This document shows positions 1-6,633 of a stretch of DNA of 11,098 nt, one piece after another (the first letter of the stretch is position 1; each line of letters opens with the position of its first letter). This DNA is from an uncultured cyanobacterium. GTDB taxonomy: Bacteria; Cyanobacteriota; Cyanobacteriia; PCC-6307; Cyanobiaceae. Below the pieces are notes generated by a model, which saw nothing but the letters and a program-made list of their open reading frames with translations, was not told the origin of the DNA and did no database searches. The stretch lies in assembly GCA_903928835.1 (NCBI GenBank), contig CAIYSK010000106.1, positions 1 through 11,098 on the forward strand, given 5' to 3'. The position numbers were made by a program, and so were the translations under genes.

Positions 1-2
1 AG

Positions 3-710
3 GTTTTATTCAGCATTGGCACGGTCCTCTTCCTGGGGATCCTGATCCTGCTGGTGTACAGCCTGGTGGCCTTCCGCCGCCGCCCGGGCGATGTCAGCGA
101 CGGATTGGCCCTGGAAGGCAACCTGCCCCTTGAAATCGTCTGGACAGCCATACCAGCGGTTGTGGTGTTGTTTGTTGGCCTTTACAGCTACGACATCTAC
201 GAGCGCATGGGTGGCATGGCCCCCATGCATGACCACAGCGCCATGCTGGCCATGGCCTCGGAATCCAGCGGCATTAGCTCGAATGCCGCCACTCCAGCAA
301 AAATCTGGGCGGGCATTGGCGTGGGTGCTGATGCCAGCAGTGGCGCGGCAGCTGCCCTGCCGGTTGATGTGACGGCAATGCAATTTGCCTTCATCTTTCA
401 CTACCCCAACGCCGATATCACCAGCGGCGAGCTGCATGTGCCGGTGGGTCAACCCGTGGAACTCCATATGGAAGCCCGCGATGTGATCCACGCCTTCTGG
501 GTACCCCAGTTCCGGCTCAAGCAAGACGTCATTCCTGGCCAACCCACCGTGCTCTCTTTTACGGCCACGCGGGCCGGCACCTATCCCATTGTCTGCGCGG
601 AGCTGTGCGGCCCCTATCACGGGGGGATGCGCTCCAACGTGGTGGTGCATGAACCCGAGGCCTACGAAAGCTGGCTCGCCAAAAACACCCCAGCCCCTAC
701 CACCACCTAA
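3..710 (+). CDS. ctaC: Cytochrome c oxidase subunit II (CuA subunit), 5'-truncated by the window edge
   Basis: Subunit II of the aa3-type terminal oxidase takes electrons from cytochrome c or plastocyanin-like donors at its CuA centre and passes them to subunit I. The reading frame is open from base 3, so 235 residues are visible and the signal peptide and true start lie upstream. Two membrane helices are visible: one at the very start (about 6-68) and one at about 132-190, with the conserved LEIVWTAIPA entry. The C-terminal cupredoxin domain has a full CuA ligand set: His in VIHAFWVP (489-491), Cys-x3-Cys in CAELC (594-608), His (618-620) and Met (627-629), within CAELCGPYHGGM. After helix 2 comes a Met/His-rich stretch and then an Ala/Ser-rich linker. 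The stop is 7 bases before ctaD. A GTG at 54 lies inside helix 1 and is not a plausible start. Very sure. Confidence 0.96.
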   Translation, partial: VLFSIGTVLFLGILILLVYSLVAFRRRPGDVSDGLALEGNLPLEIVWTAIPAVVVLFVGLYSYDIYERMGGMAPMHDHSAMLAMASESSGISSNAATPAKIWAGIGVGADASSGAAAALPVDVTAMQFAFIFHYPNADITSGELHVPVGQPVELHMEARDVIHAFWVPQFRLKQDVIPGQPTVLSFTATRAGTYPIVCAELCGPYHGGMRSNVVVHEPEAYESWLAKNTPAPTTT

Positions 711-717
711 GAGCCCC

Positions 718-2379
718 ATGACCCTCGCCACCCCATCGGAGCTCGCCCAACCCCTCCCAGGCAATCTCCAGCCCCAGGGCTGGCTGCGCTACTTCAGCTT
801 CAGCCTGGACCACAAGGTGATTGGCATCCAATACCTTGTCTGCGGCTTCATTTTCTATTTGATCGGTGGGGCACTCGCTGGCGTGATTCGCACCGAATTG
901 GCCAGTCCCATGGCCGATTTCGTGAGCCGCGAGACCTACAACGAAGTGCTGACCCTGCACGGGACAGTAATGATTTTCCTGTGGATTGTGCCCGTCGTGA
1001 ATGGGGGATTTGGCAATTATCTGATTCCCTTCTATGTGGGGGCCCGCGACATGGCCTACCCTCGCCTCAATGCCGTGGCCTTTTGGCTGATTCCGCCAGC
1101 CGGCATCTTGCTGATCAGCAGCTATTTCCTAGCTGGTGCTGCCGCCCAATCCGGCTGGACCGCCTATCCCCCCTTGAGCCTCACCACACCAGCCGCTGGC
1201 CAGGTGGTGTGGATTTTGAGCGTGTTACTGCTCGGCGGAAGCTCCATTTTTGGCGGCATCAACTTCATCGCCACCATCCTGAAATTACGGCGGCCAGGGC
1301 TTGGCCTGATGCAAATGCCGATGTACTGCTGGGCCATGCTTGGCACCAGCATCCTGGTGGTGCTCTCAACTCCTGTGCTGGCCGGCACCCTGATCATGTT
1401 GAGCTTCGACATCATTGCCCATACGGGATTTTTCAATCCGGCACTCGGCGGCAATGTGGTGGTCTATCAACACCTTTTTTGGTTCTAGTCCCATCCGGCT
1501 GTTTACATCATGGTGCTACCAGCCTTTGGCCTGGTGAGTGAAATCCTGCCGGTTCATGCCCGCAAGCCCCTGTTTGGGTACGTGACCATGGTGTATTCGA
1601 TCATGGCCATCGTTTTCCTGGGCTTGATTGTGTGGGCCCACCACATGTTTACCAGCGGCACCCCGCCCTGGATGCGCCTGTTCTTCACAATCGCCACCTC
1701 CTTCATTGCCGTGCCAACCGGCATCAAATTCTTCAATTGGCTCGCCACCCTCTGGGGAGGGAAGATCGCCCTCAATTCAGCGATGCTGTTCGCCTGTGCC
1801 TTCATCGTCAACTTCGTGTTTGGCGGCATCACTGGCGTTGCCCTCGCCCAGGTTCCCTTCGACATCCACGTTCACGACACCTACTTTGTGGTGGGCCATT
1901 TCCACTACATCGTCTACGGAGGAACCGTGTTTGTGGTCTTCGCATCCCTCTATCACTGGTATCCAAAATTCACGGGGCGCCTACTTAATGAAGACCTGGG
2001 CAAGCTCCACTTTCTGCTCACTTTCATTGGCTTCAACCTCTGCTTTGCACCCCAACATTGGCTTGGTCTTAATGGCATGCCCAGGCGCGTGGCGGAGTAC
2101 GACCCCAGCTTCACCACCTTGAATCAAGTCAGCAGCGTGGGGGCCCTGTTGATGGCGATTAGCACCGTCCCCCTGTTGATCAACGTGGTTTTGACAGCCT
2201 TCAAGGGGGAGATCGCCGGCGACAACCCCTGGAATGCCCTCACCCCCGAATGGCTCACCTCTTCGCCTCCCCCGGTGGAGAACTGGCTTGGGGAAGCACC
2301 CTTGGTGACAGAGCCCTATGGCTACGGCCACACCCCAGACAACGAGTCCTCGAGCTCATCCGTGAAGCAGGTCGCCTAG
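718..2379 (+). pseudogene. ctaD: Cytochrome c oxidase subunit I, interrupted by one in-frame TAG
   Basis: Subunit I carries heme a and the heme a3-CuB site where O2 is reduced. The ATG at 718 gives 553 codons in one frame, broken only by TAG at codon 257 (1486-1488). Conserved positions on both sides are intact: heme a ligand H81 (LHGT), D111 of the D-channel entrance (DMAYPR), CuB ligands H259 and H308-H309 (WAHHMF), the cross-linked Tyr Y263 (HPAVY), the K-channel Lys (VPTGIK), and GHFHY with the remaining heme ligands. The motif S-H-P-A-V-Y without the helix VI Glu is that of A2-type oxidases, which use a Tyr-Ser pair there; the TAG occupies that Tyr. The upstream part alone would lack the CuB site. 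The second part has an ATG at 1510 without an obvious ribosome binding site. The real terminator (also TAG) is 2 bases before ctaE. It could be a true null allele, a sequencing or assembly error, or read through; family identity is certain. Confidence 0.93.
1486..1488 (+). other. In-frame amber codon at the helix VI Tyr of ctaD
   Basis: The frame reads HLFWF, TAG, SHPAVY. Cyanobacterial subunit I normally has HLFWFYSHPAVY, so TAG stands where a Tyr codon (TAC or TAT) is expected, one base change away. The frame is continuous before and after, so this is a nonsense substitution and not a frameshift. TAG is used as an ordinary terminator by at least five other genes or gene ends here (2377-2379, 6619-6621, and on the - strand 6634-6636, 7679-7681, 8819-8821). 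A general reassignment of TAG is therefore not supported. Confidence 0.95.
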
Positions 2380-2381
2380 TC

Positions 2382-3032
2382 ATGACAAGCCTCTCCAATC
2401 TCGCCGATAGCGACCTCACCAACAACAACCCCCATCCAAAAGACGCTGCCCAAAGCGAACTCGCCCCCGAGGGCCAAGGGGTCCACGAGGTTCATGGTGA
2501 CTTCCGCCTATTTGGCCTTGCCACTTTCCTGGTGGCCGATGGCATGACCTTCGCCGGGTTCTTTGCCGCCTACCTCACCTTTCGGGCCGTTAATCCCCTG
2601 CCCGAGGGCAGCAGCTACGAGCTGGAGCTGCTGCTACCCACGATCAACACAGTGATTCTCGTTGTCAGTTCGCTCACCTTTCACCAGGCAGGCAAAGCGT
2701 GCCGGGCCAACCAGCTCGCCAAGGCCCGCACCTGGCTGATGGTGACCGGCGGCCTGGGAGTGGCCTTTTTGGCCAGTCAAATGGTGGAGTACTTCTCGCT
2801 TCCTTTTGGACTAACCGACAACCTTTTTGCGAGCACCTTTTATGCCCTCACCGGTTTTCACGGGCTCCACGTAACCCTGGGGGTAATTTGCATTGCGATC
2901 GTAACCCTGCAAACCCGCTCAAACGGACGCATCACCGCCAAGGATCATTTTGGCCTTGAGGCGGCTGAACTTTATTGGCATTTCGTAGACGGCATCTGGG
3001 TTGTGCTCTATGGAATTCTTTATCTGCTTTGA
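2382..3032 (+). CDS. ctaE: Cytochrome c oxidase subunit III
   Basis: Subunit III is the metal-free membrane subunit that stabilises subunit I and supports proton uptake in aa3 oxidases. The product is 216 residues, the short five-helix bacterial form. After a polar 38-residue N-terminus come FRLFGLATFLVADGMTFAGF (helix 1, with Asp where many homologues have Glu), TFHQAGKACR, a helix at LMVTGGLGVAFLASQMVEY, FYALTGFHGLHVTLG (the conserved G-F-H-G-x-H-V signature), and the closing ELYWHFVDGIWVVLYGILYL, which is diagnostic of COX3. The ATG at 2382 was chosen because it follows the ctaD stop by 2 bases; the frame opens further upstream inside ctaD without family similarity. The tight spacing suggests translational coupling to ctaD, so the nonsense codon there may reduce its expression. 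Confidence 0.96.
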   Translation: MTSLSNLADSDLTNNNPHPKDAAQSELAPEGQGVHEVHGDFRLFGLATFLVADGMTFAGFFAAYLTFRAVNPLPEGSSYELELLLPTINTVILVVSSLTFHQAGKACRANQLAKARTWLMVTGGLGVAFLASQMVEYFSLPFGLTDNLFASTFYALTGFHGLHVTLGVICIAIVTLQTRSNGRITAKDHFGLEAAELYWHFVDGIWVVLYGILYLL

Positions 3033-3052
3033 GGGCTTGAAGCCAAGGCCCT
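3032..3052 (+). terminator. Possible hairpin directly after ctaE
   Basis: AGGGCTTG pairs with CAAGGCCCT across an AAGC loop, giving an 8-bp stem with one bulged base that begins at the last base of the ctaE stop codon. No run of T follows, so it does not qualify as a classical intrinsic terminator. It may be an mRNA 3'-end or partial-termination structure between ctaE and the cyAbrB gene, or chance in GC-rich DNA. Confidence 0.25.
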
Positions 3053-3103
3053 TGCATCTAGTGATCGGCAAAGGGCACAATCCGAACAACTCCTCCTGGA
3101 GAC

Positions 3104-3484
3104 ATGCTCGAAGGCCAGGCTCTACTCGATCGCGCCCGCTCGCTCAGCAACCGGCCGGAAGATCAAATTGCCCGCGCCTGCGGGTATGTCGGCCCGAGTG
3201 GCCGGGTGTTGAAAAAAAGTTTTTACAAGGCCCTAGTGGCTGCCAAGGGTTATTGCCTTCCCTCCAGTTCTTCTGGCAGCGGCGGGCCAAAAGGTCGGCA
3301 AGCTGATTTCCGCACCCGGGTCCATGGCAATGGCAACCTGCTGATTGGCCACGCCTACACCAAGCGCATGGGCCTCGAGCCTGGGATGGAATTCAAAATT
3401 GAACTCCATCAGGAAACCGGCTCGATTTGGTTGATGCCCTTAGACAACTGCTCCGCCGCAGACAATGGCGCAGCCGAAGGCTGA
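3104..3484 (+). CDS. cyAbrB-type transcriptional regulator (cyanobacterial AbrB-like)
   Basis: This 126-residue protein matches the cyanobacterial AbrB-like family, small DNA-binding regulators linked in other cyanobacteria to carbon/nitrogen balance and redox genes. The N-terminal half has the family pattern L-x-G-x-x-LL (2-8), ARACGYV (24-29) and FYKALVAAKGY (40-50). The C-terminal AbrB-like half runs FRTRVHGNGNLLIGHAYTKRMGLEPGMEFKIEL (about 69-101). A Ser/Gly-rich linker (54-66) separates them, and the last 12 residues are non-conserved. It starts 71 bases after ctaE on the same strand and could be co-transcribed with the oxidase. GGAG lies only 2 bases before the ATG, closer than usual, but no better start fits the family. 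It converges on the HdeD-like gene with 4 bases between. Targets cannot be read from sequence. Family assignment is good. Confidence 0.85.
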   Translation: MLEGQALLDRARSLSNRPEDQIARACGYVGPSGRVLKKSFYKALVAAKGYCLPSSSSGSGGPKGRQADFRTRVHGNGNLLIGHAYTKRMGLEPGMEFKIELHQETGSIWLMPLDNCSAADNGAAEG

Positions 3485-3488
3485 GAGA

Positions 3489-4064
3489 TCAATCTTCGGG
3501 GTGAAAACTTGCGCTGAAGCTCAGCAGGTCGATGCCGCTGAACAGAAAGCTGATCCCCACCAAAATGCCGAGCACGCTCAACAAGCTGGCGGCTGGCAGG
3601 CTGAGGATCAGGCCGCCCAGGATCAGGGTGATCAGGCCGTTGAGGAGTCCCCAACCCCAGCCACTGATCTCTCGGTGGGCCAGGGAAACCACCGAGGCCA
3701 CCGCCCCCTCCACCAAAAAGACAATGCCGATCGCCAAGCTGAGCGATGCCACAGGCAGCACCACCCCCGCAGGGCCAGCTCCCAACTGGTGAATCATTGA
3801 CACACCTGCCACCACAAACACGGTGGACACCACCAGGCGCCAGAAGGTGAGCCAACGGCTGAGCTGTTTAGCCCGCATCAGGTTGTTGATCCAGCCCACG
3901 ATGCCGCCCACCAGAAAGGCCACCGCCACCACCGTGGTCACCCAAACCGAGGCCATGATCGGGAAAACCAGGGCCAGCACCCCCAGAACAAGCATCAAAA
4001 CCCCTTCAAACCGGGTGAAGGCACGCAAGGTGCCGGAATTGGGATTCCAGAAGCTGGTGGTCAT
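3489..4064 (-). CDS. DUF308/HdeD family integral membrane protein
   Basis: The 191-residue product is predicted to span the membrane six times (roughly 20-38, 42-60, 76-92, 101-128, 136-155, 159-181), in three hairpins separated by short basic loops such as NNLMRAKQLSR and AHREISGWGWG. The layout and the repeated G-x-x-x-L-x(n)-P-x-x-S/A pattern (LMLVLGVLALVFPIMAS, LITLILGGLILSLPAAS) match the DUF308/HdeD family. E. coli HdeD is linked to acid resistance at high cell density; the role in cyanobacteria is unknown and I do not transfer it. The ATG at 4064 was preferred because the frame extending to 4175 runs back into ribE with unrelated, Pro-rich residues. It begins 37 bases after ribE ends and may be its second cistron. 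Confidence 0.8.
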   Translation of the reverse strand: MTTSFWNPNSGTLRAFTRFEGVLMLVLGVLALVFPIMASVWVTTVVAVAFLVGGIVGWINNLMRAKQLSRWLTFWRLVVSTVFVVAGVSMIHQLGAGPAGVVLPVASLSLAIGIVFLVEGAVASVVSLAHREISGWGWGLLNGLITLILGGLILSLPAASLLSVLGILVGISFLFSGIDLLSFSASFHPED

Positions 4065-4101
4065 CGGGCCCGTACCTGGGAAGGGATTGATCAATTGAAA
4101 C

Positions 4102-4803
4102 TTAGGCACCCCAGCCGTGGTCGGCCAGCCATTGGGCATCCATGCTGGCCGCGGCTTGCGGCCCACCAGAGGCACCGGCGGCAGCCCCCTTGGCGACCAA
4201 GAGCGTTTCTGTGTACTTGGCCAGCAAATCGGCCTCCAGGTTGACCAGGGAACCGGGACGCAGGTGCTGCAGGGTGGTGGCGCCCCAGGTGTGGGGGATC
4301 ACGGCGATCCAGAAACAACCGCCTCCGGGTTCACAACCCGCCACCGTAAGGCTGATGCCATCGACAGCAACGCTGGCCTTGTCGCAGATGAAGCGGCCAT
4401 AGGCCCGATCCCGCCATTGCAGTTCCAGCCGCCAGGAGCCCGCCACCTGGGTGATGGACTTCACCTCACCCAGGCCATCGACGTGGCCACTCACCAAGTG
4501 GCCCCCAAGTCGATCTGCCAGGCGAAGGGCAGGCTCGAGATTCACCCAGCCCCGGCCCTCGGCCTTGGCCAAAAGCGTTGTGCGGCCAAGGGTTTCAGGG
4601 CTCATATCGGCCCGGAAGCCGTCCCCCAGCCGTTCCGCCACCGTGAGGCAGACCCCATCGACAGCCACGCTGTCGCCGAGGGTCAAATCCGCAGGTAGCC
4701 AGCCGGCTTCACCCTCGCCGGGGGGGGGCGCCGTCCAGCGCAGCCTCACACCCTGGGGGGAGCGCTCGATCACGCCGATGGACTGGACCAATCCCGTGAA
4801 CAT
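4102..4803 (-). CDS. ribE: Riboflavin synthase, alpha subunit
   Basis: Catalyses dismutation of two 6,7-dimethyl-8-ribityllumazine molecules to riboflavin and the pyrimidinedione, the last step of riboflavin biosynthesis in the cytosol. The 233-residue product begins with the invariant MFTGLV and has two lumazine-binding barrels. Barrel 1 (about 1-100) shows SVAVDGVCLTV (45-55), MSPETLGRTTL (67-77) and NLEPALRLADRLGGH (88-102). Barrel 2 (about 103-200) shows VSGHVDG, ASVAVDGISLTV (143-154), IPHTWGATTL (169-178) and NLEADLLAKYTETLL. The Ala/Gly-rich tail from about 206 is a lineage-variable extension. The ATG at 4803 is preceded by AGGGGA at 5 bases. An unusual run of nine C on the coding strand (4720-4728) encodes Pro residues in the first barrel without disturbing the frame. 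It is divergent from the nuclease-domain gene. Length and motifs are normal for the family. Confidence 0.96.
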   Translation of the reverse strand: MFTGLVQSIGVIERSPQGVRLRWTAPPPGEGEAGWLPADLTLGDSVAVDGVCLTVAERLGDGFRADMSPETLGRTTLLAKAEGRGWVNLEPALRLADRLGGHLVSGHVDGLGEVKSITQVAGSWRLELQWRDRAYGRFICDKASVAVDGISLTVAGCEPGGGCFWIAVIPHTWGATTLQHLRPGSLVNLEADLLAKYTETLLVAKGAAAGASGGPQAAASMDAQWLADHGWGA

Positions 4804-4853
4804 CCGCTTCCCCTGCGAGATGGTCATAATCGGGCAAAGGGCAGCGCCCGGCC
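4804..4853. promoter_or_regulatory. Short divergent intergenic region between ribE and the BFN-domain gene
   Basis: Only 50 bases separate the two divergent starts, so both promoters must lie here or reach into the opposite gene. A -10-like CATAAT occurs at 4825-4830 on the + strand, 23 bases before the ATG at 4854. I see no matching -35 element at the usual spacing, and no inverted repeat that would suggest an operator or an FMN riboswitch, which would not fit in this space. The ribE ribosome binding site (AGGGGA on the - strand) lies within it. Confidence 0.3.
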
Positions 4854-5435
4854 ATGGTCGAAATGCAAGTTGCCGGTATTGCCCTCGATGCGGCCAGTCG
4901 CAGCCCCATTGTGTTGCTGCGCGACCCATCCGGCCGGCGCCAGGTGCCGATCTGGATCGACCAGGCCCAGGCCCAAAACATCCTGGCGGGACTCAATGCC
5001 GACCCCCCGCCGCGGCCCCTGAGCCATGACTTGATGGTGGCATTGCTGAAGGCCGGAGGCCTTCAGTTGGATCGCGTGATCATCCATGCGATCGAATCGA
5101 GCACGTTCCAGGCCGTGCTGAAGCTGAGCCCCTCAGGACCAAAGGACGAAACCGTCCCCGGGCAACCCAACACCCCAAGCATCGAACTCGATGCCCGCCC
5201 CAGTGATGGCATCGCCCTTGCCCTGCGCACGGGCAGTCCAATTTGGATGCTCGAAGAGGTGGTAGCCGATGCCTCCATTCCAGTGGATGCCGAAGCCGAT
5301 GCCGACGAGCAGGCCAACTTCCGGCGATTTCTCGATCAAACCAGCCCCGCGGATTTGGTGCGCCACCTGACCAAGGCCAAGCCCGAGGCCGATAGAGCCC
5401 CTGACCATGGCGAAGCCAGCCCTGGCGACCACTGA
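4854..5435 (+). CDS. Bifunctional nuclease (BFN, DUF151) domain protein
   Basis: The 193-residue protein carries the DUF151/bifunctional nuclease domain, described in plants as having RNase and DNase activity; the role in cyanobacteria is not established. The domain spans about residues 1-147: a beta-rich start (VEMQVAGIALDAASRSPIVLL), the RRQVPIWIDQAQAQNI segment (29-43), SHDLMVALLKAGG (57-69), a strand pair around VIIHAIESSTFQAVLKL, and the hallmark ELDARPSDGIALALRTGSPIW (111-131). The acidic stretch DAEADADEQ follows, then a helical tail (NFRRFLDQTSPADLVRHL) and a polar end. Its ATG is 50 bases from the divergent ribE. The last 29 bases overlap the aldo/keto reductase in another frame, suggesting coupled translation. 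An internal Met at residue 4 is an equally possible start. Confidence 0.88.
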   Translation: MVEMQVAGIALDAASRSPIVLLRDPSGRRQVPIWIDQAQAQNILAGLNADPPPRPLSHDLMVALLKAGGLQLDRVIIHAIESSTFQAVLKLSPSGPKDETVPGQPNTPSIELDARPSDGIALALRTGSPIWMLEEVVADASIPVDAEADADEQANFRRFLDQTSPADLVRHLTKAKPEADRAPDHGEASPGDH

Positions 5436-6621
5436 TCCGGTCAGTCCAACGGTCGTCTGGCCCAGGCGACCGTTTGGCCGCGGGCCGGCGGTGTCGCTTT
5501 TCACTTTGGGCACCATGCGGGCTATCAACAGCCCAGCCCAAATGGAGGCCGTGCTGCGCGCAGCCCTTGGAGCAGGCATCAACCACCTGGAAACGGCCCC
5601 GGCCTACGGCCCCGCCGAAAGCTTCCTATCAGCCGCCCTCAGCCAGCTCCACGAGGAGGGCGCCGCCCCAGCGGGGGGCTGGCTGATCACCAGCAAGCTC
5701 CTGCCCGGCGGCGATCTGGCCAGCGGGCAACGGGCCCTGGGCGCAATCCTGGAGCGGCTTGGCGTCCAGCAGCTCACCTCCCTAGCCATCCATGGCCTCA
5801 ACCTGGAAGAGCACCTTGCCTGGGCCGTTCAGGGCCCAGGTGCCGACCTGCTGCAGTGGGCCCAAGCCGAAGGCCTGGTGGGCCAAGTGGGCTTCTCGAG
5901 CCACGGCAGCCCAGGGCTGATCGAGGCCGCCCTGGACAGTGGCATCTTTCAGTTCTGCAGCCTCCACATCCATCTGTTTGATCAAACCCGATTGGCCATC
6001 GCCCGCCAGGCCCTGGCCGATGGCATCGGCGTGATGGCCATCTCGCCAGCCGACAAAGGCGGCCGGCTCTACGACCCACCGGCGGAGCTGATCGCCGACT
6101 GCCAGCCCTTTGAGCCCCTGGAACTGGCCTACCGCTTCCTGCTGGATGCGGGCATCTCCACCCTCACCCTGGGGGCAGCCCAGCCGGGCGATTTGGCCTG
6201 GGCCCGGCGGCTGGCGCCCCCCACCAGCGAGCCCAGCCAGTCCAACCCAGCCAACCCCGAAGCGATGGGCGCCACGGTGGCTGCCGCAGTTGAAAGCCTG
6301 GCGGCAGCTGGAGCAGGACGGCTGGGCAACGGGCGCTGCGGCCAGTGCCGCGCCTGCCTGCCCTGCCCTGCGGAGGTGCCAATTCCCGAGCTGCTGCGGC
6401 TGCGAAACCTGGCCGTGGGCCATGGCATGGAGGCCTTTGCTGGCGAGCGCTACAACCTGATTGGCCGGGCAGGCCACTGGTGGGAAAGCCTCAATGCCGA
6501 CGCCTGCCAGCGCTGCGGCGCCTGCCTACCCCGCTGCCCCCATGGGCTGGCGATTCCAGATCTCTTAGCCGACACCCACCGCAGGCTGGCCGCCGCCCCC
6601 AGGCGCCGGCTCTGGGGCTAG
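5407..6621 (+). CDS. Aldo/keto reductase with C-terminal double 4Fe-4S motifs
   Basis: The 404-residue protein joins an NADPH-type aldo/keto reductase barrel (about 20-275) to a ferredoxin-like tail. Barrel landmarks are PFGRGPAVSLFTLGTM (22-37), INHLETAPAYG (58-68), LITSK (93-97), LAIHG (126-130), VGQVGFSSHG (158-167) and AISPADKGGRLY (211-222). Aligned to the usual Asp-Tyr-Lys-His tetrad, Tyr67, Lys97 and His129 are present but Glu62 replaces Asp. The tail has two Cys clusters: C311-x2-C314-x2-C317-x2-C320-P and C367-x2-C370-x2-C373-x3-C377-P, as expected for two [4Fe-4S] clusters. Such proteins are annotated as aldo/keto reductases or iron-sulfur oxidoreductases; the substrate is unknown. 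The start overlaps the nuclease-domain gene by 29 bases, and the TAG stop is 12 bases from the converging lipoprotein gene. Family sure, function open. Confidence 0.9.
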   Translation: MAKPALATTDPVSPTVVWPRRPFGRGPAVSLFTLGTMRAINSPAQMEAVLRAALGAGINHLETAPAYGPAESFLSAALSQLHEEGAAPAGGWLITSKLLPGGDLASGQRALGAILERLGVQQLTSLAIHGLNLEEHLAWAVQGPGADLLQWAQAEGLVGQVGFSSHGSPGLIEAALDSGIFQFCSLHIHLFDQTRLAIARQALADGIGVMAISPADKGGRLYDPPAELIADCQPFEPLELAYRFLLDAGISTLTLGAAQPGDLAWARRLAPPTSEPSQSNPANPEAMGATVAAAVESLAAAGAGRLGNGRCGQCRACLPCPAEVPIPELLRLRNLAVGHGMEAFAGERYNLIGRAGHWWESLNADACQRCGACLPRCPHGLAIPDLLADTHRRLAAAPRRRLWG

Positions 6622-6633
6622 GGCTGGGGCTGG

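Noticed and set aside
6..764. 252-residue open frame on the - strand across ctaC
   Set aside because: It lies antisense to a clearly conserved gene; composition (His, Gly, Gln rich) is that of a shadow frame in GC-rich DNA.
1486..1488. General reassignment of TAG to an amino acid in this organism
   Set aside because: At least five genes here end sensibly at TAG (ctaD itself, the aldo/keto reductase, the Tat lipoprotein, the CobT-like gene and the DUF2232 gene), with the next gene starting or converging within bases.
1441..1515. Frameshift or intron explaining the ctaD break
   Set aside because: The upstream and downstream parts are in the same frame and the family alignment has no missing or extra residues; only one codon is abnormal.
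3208..3227. A7 followed by GTTTTT in the cyAbrB gene as a programmed frameshift site
   Set aside because: The tract is read as AAA AAA AGT in frame, not as the A-AAA-AAG slippery phase, and the full-length frame matches the family on both sides.
4117..4698. Long open frame on the + strand opposite ribE
   Set aside because: Antisense to the well-supported ribE; no recognisable domain and low-complexity Gly/Ala/Pro content.
4804..4929. N-terminal extension of ribE to 4929
   Set aside because: Riboflavin synthase starts at MFTGLV; the extension overlaps the divergent nuclease-domain gene and has no family similarity.
5782..6477. 231-residue open frame on the - strand opposite the aldo/keto reductase
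   Set aside because: Shadow of a conserved coding frame; Gln/Gly/Ala-rich with no motif.
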